DNA from: Hoylesella nanceiensis DSM 19126 = JCM 15639
GTDB lineage: Bacteria > Bacteroidota > Bacteroidia > Bacteroidales > Bacteroidaceae
NCBI RefSeq assembly: GCF_000379965.1
Contig: NZ_KB904328.1
Coordinates: 686,689-750,688, forward strand
Length of the DNA stretch: 64,000 nt
Reading direction: 5' to 3'
Part shown: positions 59,721-64,000 of the stretch, one piece after another
How positions within the stretch are numbered: the stretch's first letter is position 1
How the letters are laid out: each line of letters opens with the position of its first letter
Program-made: the position numbers and the translations under genes
Notes under the pieces: model-generated
Databases searched by the model: none
Seen by the model: the letters and a program-made list of their open reading frames with translations, nothing else
What the model was told of the DNA's origin: nothing

Positions 59721-59808
59721 AAAAGCAATACTTTTAGCAAGCAAAAGCATTGAGATTGGAGTGTAAAAACATTGACTTTGCAGAGCGAAAAGACAGCTTT
59801 TGTAAAAC
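59721..59808. repeat. 22-bp-period intergenic array I
   Basis: Four units at 59721, 59743, 59765 and 59787: AAAAGCAATACTTTTAGC, AAAAGCATTGAGATTGGA, AAAAACATTGACTTTGCA and GAAAAGACAGCTTTTG. It ends 13 bases before the terminator of the S41 gene. Confidence 0.85.
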
Positions 59809-59821
59809 GAAAATAAAACAA

Positions 59822-59855
59822 CCCGTTCGCAACCTTGTGTGAGTTGTCGAACGGG
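59822..59855 (-). terminator. S41 protease terminator
   Basis: CCCGTTCG pairs with CGAACGGG across an 18-base loop; on the minus strand TTGTTTTATTTT follows. Confidence 0.8.
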
Positions 59856-59879
59856 CTGATAATGATAGTGATTAGAAAA

Positions 59880-61541
59880 TTATTTCTTCTTCAATAAATC
59901 TTTATATTCTTTGGGGTTGTTGAGCAACTCAACAGCCTTTTTCCATTGCTTGTCTTGTTGCAAAGAGTGAACAATTCCGCCTTCTTGGAAATAGTATGCT
60001 TGAACGATGTCGTTAGCAAGTAGATTAGAAATAAACGTTTTGCTATATTCTAAGTCGTGTGCCACATTGTGTTGAAGCTTTTCTTTTAGAGCCTCTAACT
60101 GTGGTTTAGCATCGTTATAATAGCCTTCGAACTTAGCCAAACGAATGATGTTTTCGAGATATTTAGAGGTCTCTCCGTCGTATTTAAAGCCGCTCTTAAT
60201 CACCTTATCCTTAAATATTTGATAGTCGGCATCGCTGATTACGAACTTTTCAGGACTGCTAATGGTGGGGTGTTTAGCAATATAATCTACCTCATAGTTA
60301 AACATTACCTCGTTAGAGTCACGTACTCCTGCAAGATAGAACGCAATGTTTGGAACAGAATCTGCCTTTACTTCCACGTCGGGAGTGATGCCACCGCCAT
60401 CTTTAACGGCACGACCAAGACGAGTGTAGAAGGTCTTTGTTAATGAATCGGGCACGTGTTCCATACGTCCTCCGTTGCTATGTTTGTAGCGAATAGCTTG
60501 AATACAGCGCCCACTTGGAATGTAGTATTTACCTGTTGTGAGCTTCATTAGTCCGCCATAAGGCAAGTTAATCACTTGTTGTACAAGTCCTTTACCAAAT
60601 GTTCGTGTACCTAAAATCACTGCACGGTCGAGGTCTTGCAAGCTACCACTTGTAATTTCACTCGCACTTGCACTGTTGCCGTCTACTAAAACCACGATAG
60701 GCATAACTGTATCTAAAGGCTCTTCGGTTGTTTTATATTCGGCATTAGCACGTTGAAGTTTTCCTTTTGTTTGTACAATAGTGATGCCTTTAGGTACGAA
60801 CATGTTCACAATTTGAACAGCCTCGCCTAACGATCCACCGCCATTGCCACGCAAGTCGAGTACCAATCCCTTAGCACCTTTGCTCTTTAGATCGATGAAA
60901 GCAGATCTAACTTGCTTTGCACTGCCTTCGGTGAACGATGTATATTTTATGTAACCGATGTTTCCTGGTTGCATTCCATAATAGGGAACAGAAGGAAGTT
61001 GAATGGAACGTCGGGTGATTTTAAATGTAAGAACCTTTGATGTTGATGGGCGTTTCACCTTTAATTTAAACGAAGTGCCAGGCTCGCCACGTAAAGAATT
61101 GCTTACATAGCTATTGTCTTTGCCTGCCATTGGCTTGTCGTCGATACTCAATATGATGTCGCCTTTCTTCAAACCCGCTTCTGCTGCAGGAGTATTGGCA
61201 TAAGCTTGGTCGATAACTACATTCTTTAATTGATTGTTATATTTAATAAGTGCACCAATACCTGCATACTTTCCAGTGAGAGTGGTGTTGAGTTCGTCGT
61301 TCTTTTCTTTAGTATAATATTCAGTGTAAGGGTCTAAGCTGTGCAGCATAGAATTGATTCCATACCCTACAACCTCGTTAGCGTCGAGCGTATCTACGTA
61401 CAGCAGGTCGAGATTTTTATAAATAGCATTAAACACATCAAGGTTTTTTGCCACTTTACTACTGTGGTTGTTGGTTTGAGCAACCATTGAAAAGGTGCTA
61501 ATGAGCACTGCAAGTAAAAATGCAATTCGTTTCATTTTCAA
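59880..61541 (-). CDS. S41 carboxy-terminal processing peptidase
   Basis: A 553-residue periplasmic serine protease of the CtpA type: signal peptide (1-21), N-terminal helical part, PDZ domain (about 85-165; KYAGIGALIK, AGLKKGDIILSIDDKPM), then the S41 core with GNSASASEIT and TFGKGLVQQ. Catalytic Ser is S292 and Lys K317, with Gln Q321, a spacing (25 and 4) as in CtpB and Prc. It cleaves near the C-terminus of envelope proteins. Single gene with promoter at 61708-61715 and its own terminator. Confidence 0.93.
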   Translation of the reverse strand: MKMKRIAFLLAVLISTFSMVAQTNNHSSKVAKNLDVFNAIYKNLDLLYVDTLDANEVVGYGINSMLHSLDPYTEYYTKEKNDELNTTLTGKYAGIGALIKYNNQLKNVVIDQAYANTPAAEAGLKKGDIILSIDDKPMAGKDNSYVSNSLRGEPGTSFKLKVKRPSTSKVLTFKITRRSIQLPSVPYYGMQPGNIGYIKYTSFTEGSAKQVRSAFIDLKSKGAKGLVLDLRGNGGGSLGEAVQIVNMFVPKGITIVQTKGKLQRANAEYKTTEEPLDTVMPIVVLVDGNSASASEITSGSLQDLDRAVILGTRTFGKGLVQQVINLPYGGLMKLTTGKYYIPSGRCIQAIRYKHSNGGRMEHVPDSLTKTFYTRLGRAVKDGGGITPDVEVKADSVPNIAFYLAGVRDSNEVMFNYEVDYIAKHPTISSPEKFVISDADYQIFKDKVIKSGFKYDGETSKYLENIIRLAKFEGYYNDAKPQLEALKEKLQHNVAHDLEYSKTFISNLLANDIVQAYYFQEGGIVHSLQQDKQWKKAVELLNNPKEYKDLLKKK

Positions 61542-61707
61542 TATAAATTTAGAAGAAGTTTCCTGTTAGGATAAGGCTATTATAATAAGGTAAAGGGCAA
61601 TTTAGTTTCTTGTTCTTTATTTCTTATTACGTGTGTGTTTCGTTTTTCTTAGCTACCAAACAAACTTCTTTTGGTTGAAGATTCTTCTTTAATAAGTATT
61701 TGCTATA

Positions 61708-61715
61708 CAAAGATA
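61708..61715 (-). promoter_or_regulatory. S41 protease promoter -7 element
   Basis: The minus strand reads TATCTTTG, about 165 bases ahead of the start codon. Confidence 0.5.
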
Positions 61716-61796
61716 GCGTTTTTACCATAAAATAAGCAAGAAAAACACGTGTAAAAGTATTTTTTTTCATCAAAATCGAAAAAAATAAGGAAAATA

Positions 61797-61828
61797 TTTG
61801 GAAGATTAAAATAAACCTATTACCTTTG
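61797..61828 (+). promoter_or_regulatory. tRNA-Asn promoter
   Basis: TTTG at 61797-61800, 20 bases, TACCTTTG at 61821-61828: an exact match to the Bacteroidota consensus and its spacing, 19 bases ahead of the tRNA. Confidence 0.75.
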
Positions 61829-61847
61829 CATCGCAATTAAGAACAAT

Positions 61848-61921
61848 GCTTCAATAGCTCAGTTGGTTAGAGCACCTGACTGTTAATCAGGGGGTCGTTG
61901 GTTCAAGCCCATCTTGAAGCG
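61848..61921 (+). tRNA. tRNA-Asn(GTT)
   Basis: 74 bases. The acceptor stem GCTTCAA pairs with TTGAAGC; the anticodon loop CTGTTAA contains GTT; the T arm has GGTTCAAGCCC. The discriminator is G and CCA is not encoded. Confidence 0.95.
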
Positions 61922-61925
61922 CATA

Positions 61926-61959
61926 AGAGTACTAAGGTTTTTCTTTAGTACTCTTTTTG
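61926..61959 (+). terminator. tRNA-Asn terminator
   Basis: AGAGTACTAA (61926-61935) pairs with TTAGTACTCT (61945-61954), followed by TTTTTG. Confidence 0.85.
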
Positions 61960-62037
61960 TTTTATATCCCTTTTTATGCTTAATCCCAGTGTGAATGGGG
62001 GATTGAGGTGGAAAGATTAGTGTGTGATAGAAAAAGT

Positions 62038-62078
62038 TAGTCGCCTTAAACACCATGTTGTTATGTTTAAGGCGACTA
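62038..62078 (-). terminator. HIT gene terminator
   Basis: A perfect 15-bp stem (TAGTCGCCTTAAACA at 62038-62052 with its complement at 62064-62078), 26 bases after the stop of the HIT gene. The minus strand continues with TTTTTCTA. Confidence 0.8.
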
Positions 62079-62104
62079 TCTAATAGCTCTCAAAAAATAA
62101 ACTT

Positions 62105-62500
62105 TTATTTCTCGAAAGCGTTTCTTATTTTTTCTGCTATTTGTGCAAGTTCATCTTGAGAAGGGGTTAATTTGGGCTTATGAAAGTTCATATCGGCCTC
62201 AGAGTTCATAGGAACAAGATGAATGTGTGCATGTGGAACTTCTAAACCAATAACGGTAACACCAATCTTTATACATGGCATTGCTGTTTTAATGGCGTGT
62301 GCCACCTTCTTTGCAAAGACGTTCATTGCAGCCAAATCTTCGTCTGATAAATCGAAGATATAATCTACTTCTTGTTTGGGAACAACCAATGTGTGACCTA
62401 ATGCCACTGGGTTGATGTCGAGAAAAGCATAGAACTTATCGTTCTCGGCAATCTTATGTGAAGGAATTTCTCCTGCGATAATCTTTGAAAAAATAGTCAT
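62105..62500 (-). CDS. HIT-family nucleotide hydrolase
   Basis: A 131-residue cytoplasmic protein of the histidine triad family with the active site HAHIHLVP near 92-99 and the Hint-type opening TIFSKIIAGEIPSHKIAE. Such enzymes hydrolyse AMP-lysine or other purine phosphoramidates. It lies 31 bases behind greA on the same strand and is likely cotranscribed with it, a common pairing in Bacteroidota. Confidence 0.92.
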   Translation of the reverse strand: MTIFSKIIAGEIPSHKIAENDKFYAFLDINPVALGHTLVVPKQEVDYIFDLSDEDLAAMNVFAKKVAHAIKTAMPCIKIGVTVIGLEVPHAHIHLVPMNSEADMNFHKPKLTPSQDELAQIAEKIRNAFEK

Positions 62501-62531
62501 AATAATTAGAGTTTTAGGTTAAACCGTAGGT

Positions 62532-62999
62532 TTAAGCAATGCTGATAGCATCGATGCGTAGTTTGATTGTGCCATTAGGAATCTTGATTTCTACCTCGTC
62601 TCCAACTTTTTTGTTGAGCAGTCCTTGTGCAATAGGGGTAGTGATAGCCAATTTTCCCTCTTTAAGGTTGGCTTCGCTTTCGCTAACAATGGTGTAAGTC
62701 ATCTTTGCATTGTTACCCAAGTTGGTCATAACCACTTTCGACATAATTTGTACAGCGTCTGCACTAAGAAGAGAAGTGTCGACAATCTTTGCTTCAGATA
62801 AAGACACTTTAATCTTATTAATCTTTGATTCTAAATGAGCTTGAGCCTCTTTTGCGGCATCATACTCAGAGTTTTCGCTTAAGTCTCCCTTATCTCTTGC
62901 TTCGGCAATAGCGGCAGATGCTTTAGGACGTTCTACCGATTCAAGGTGCTTAAGTTCGGCTACTAATTTATCGTAGCCTTCTTGTGACATGTAAGCCAT
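62532..62999 (-). CDS. greA: transcription elongation factor GreA
   Basis: A 155-residue RNA polymerase factor that rescues backtracked complexes by stimulating transcript cleavage. The N-terminal coiled coil (1-78) carries the tip motif DKGDLSENSEYDAA with the two acidic residues essential for cleavage, and the C-terminal FKBP-like domain binds the polymerase (EVEIKIPNGTIKLRID). The promoter at 63127-63134 and a terminator-like hairpin in the leader suggest control by attenuation. Confidence 0.96.
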   Translation of the reverse strand: MAYMSQEGYDKLVAELKHLESVERPKASAAIAEARDKGDLSENSEYDAAKEAQAHLESKINKIKVSLSEAKIVDTSLLSADAVQIMSKVVMTNLGNNAKMTYTIVSESEANLKEGKLAITTPIAQGLLNKKVGDEVEIKIPNGTIKLRIDAISIA

Positions 63000-63050
63000 A
63001 ATGCGTTTATAATTTAAAGGTTTATACTCTTGTGATTAAATAATAAAATT

Positions 63051-63089
63051 TGAATTCCAACACTCTTACTTCGAGGGTGCTGGAATTCA
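63051..63089 (-). promoter_or_regulatory. terminator-like hairpin in greA leader
   Basis: TGAATTCCA (63051-63059) pairs with TGGAATTCA (63081-63089), with an inner CAC/GTG stem; on the minus strand the hairpin is followed by AAATTTTATTATTT, 50 bases ahead of the greA ATG. Between promoter and hairpin end there are about 70 bases, so an arrested transcript would be a small RNA. Confidence 0.5.
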
Positions 63090-63126
63090 TTTTATTGTAA
63101 TTAAAATCTTTTGTAAATATGTTTTG

Positions 63127-63134
63127 CAAAGATA
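63127..63134 (-). promoter_or_regulatory. greA promoter -7 element
   Basis: The minus strand reads TATCTTTG, about 130 bases ahead of the start codon. Confidence 0.55.
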
Positions 63135-63558
63135 GGCATTGTTTTTAAGAAAAGCAAATAATAGGCATTAAATTAATCATTTTAAAGAGTAAATGAGGAA
63201 TTGATAAGACTGCGAGTATATTTGAAAAATAACGAAAAATGCAATAAATTGAAATATAATGGCTCTTTTCCTTCCTTTTAAGGGTTAGACGGTTGTAAAA
63301 GGATTGAAATGGGTTTTCACCTATTTATATATATAGAAGCTGTTGTGTTAGGGCTATGTGGGTGTTTTGTTTTGTGCGAATTTCGCTCAAGAAGATGAAA
63401 TGTTAAATGCTATAACTTTATTCGTGCTTTCAATTTATAATAAAAATAAAATATATATTCATTTATTCCTCATTTTAGTTCAATATCACTTATAATTTAC
63501 TTTTTTAGGGTCTACAATGTTAAAAATGCTTTAAATAAGGACACTATTATTCTTATTG
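63135..63558. other. intergenic, no gene seen
   Basis: An AT-rich stretch between divergent genes. TATATTTG at 63217-63224 could be a further rightward -7 element. I see no coding frame. Confidence 0.4.
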
Positions 63559-63590
63559 TTTGGAATATACCCTCGATTGACTTACATTTG
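63559..63590 (+). promoter_or_regulatory. promoter of the second SusC gene
   Basis: TTTG at 63559-63562, 20 bases, TACATTTG at 63583-63590. It gives a leader of about 200 bases. Confidence 0.65.
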
Positions 63591-63794
63591 TGTTGTAACA
63601 GAGAGAAATTGAGCATATATAAGAGTTTATAAGCATTGATGAATAGAAATGTTTTAAATCGTAACTTTATACTGCTTTACATGTTAGTTTTTCGTTGTTT
63701 TGATGAGAGCAGAGCAATGAAGAATATTTATTAGATGAGAGAAAAAGAGAAAATCAATTCTTTATTAATTAGAAACATATAGAAAGAAAACTTT

Positions 63795-64000
63795 ATGAAG
63801 AAAAGACTAGCTGTGTTTTTAGCTGGCATTTTCCTTTGTTTAGGAACTGCTTTAGCTCAAACAAAAGTCTCGGGAGTGGTTATTGGTGCCGCTGATAACG
63901 AACCAGTTATTGGTGCAACTGTTACAGTTGTGGGCACAAAGATAGCTACTGTGACCGACATTGACGGTAAATTTACGCTTTCGGTGAATGAAAGTAATCC
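63795..64000 (+). CDS. SusC/RagA-family transporter (5' end only)
   Basis: The first 68 codons of a SusC-like receptor cut by the end of the window. It starts MKKRLAVFLAGIFLCLGTAL, a signal peptide ending near LAQ, followed by TKVSGVVIGAADNEPVIGA then TVTVVGTKIATVTDIDGKF, the carboxypeptidase-D regulatory-like domain found at the front of SusC proteins. The rest of the gene and any SusD partner are beyond the window. Confidence 0.85.
   Translation, partial: MKKRLAVFLAGIFLCLGTALAQTKVSGVVIGAADNEPVIGATVTVVGTKIATVTDIDGKFTLSVNESN

Overview
The window looks like a chromosomal piece of a Prevotella-like member of the Bacteroidota. The signs are: AT-rich DNA; promoters of the Bacteroidota type (TAnnTTTG at -7, sometimes with TTTG about 20 bases upstream); a SusC/SusD pair plus the start of a second SusC; type III glutamine synthetase; an S46 dipeptidyl-peptidase; and the PorZ protein of the type IX secretion system. 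No plasmid, phage or conjugation gene is visible.

Layout. 0.4-8 kb: a leftward cluster leuS, YitT, rdgB, porZ, then an acyltransferase. 8.5-15.2 kb: a secreted GH2 beta-galactosidase, a methyltransferase, a PepSY membrane protein and a WYL regulator. 15.4-20.4 kb: leftward S46 peptidase, polysaccharide flippase and a SpmA/SpmB-like membrane protein. 21.3-30.2 kb: topA-aroK, speA, an ECF sigma factor with a likely anti-sigma partner, and pnp. 30.3-35.4 kb: an accessory island of small lipoproteins, truncated gene ends and a repeated 26-bp sequence. 35.9-43.1 kb: a DUF417 protein, pyrE and two partners, tRNA-Gly and tRNA-Leu, a TPR/OmpA-like lipoprotein, a thioredoxin-fold lipoprotein and the YifB/ComM ATPase. 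43.7-51.3 kb: a SusC/SusD pair facing a GH110-like alpha-galactosidase. 52.1-64 kb: a BASS transporter, glutamine synthetase III, metG, a pair of acyltransferases like those of glycine-lipid synthesis, a CtpA-type protease, tRNA-Asn, a HIT protein, greA and the start of a second SusC.

Two patterns are not explained by the gene list. First, at least nine intergenic gaps carry short arrays built on an exact 22-bp period, with units opening AAAAGCAnTGCTTTT, often four units long. The phase is kept even through units that have lost the sequence. Second, in the 30-35 kb island a 26-bp sequence occurs four times, each time at the broken end of a gene. Three of these sites lie beside a truncated 3' gene end whose stop overlaps the start of a small protein gene. 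Two copies form perfect terminal inverted repeats of a 186-bp element that supplies the last 48 codons of a YiiX-like lipoprotein. This is the layout expected of a decayed bank of polymorphic effector tips with immunity genes, though the effector identity is inference.

Carbohydrate capture is the main metabolic theme: SusC/SusD, GH110 and beta-galactosidase fit use of galactose-containing host glycans. Regulatory points of note are a terminator-like hairpin in the greA leader and a probably leaderless mRNA for the SpmA/SpmB-like gene.
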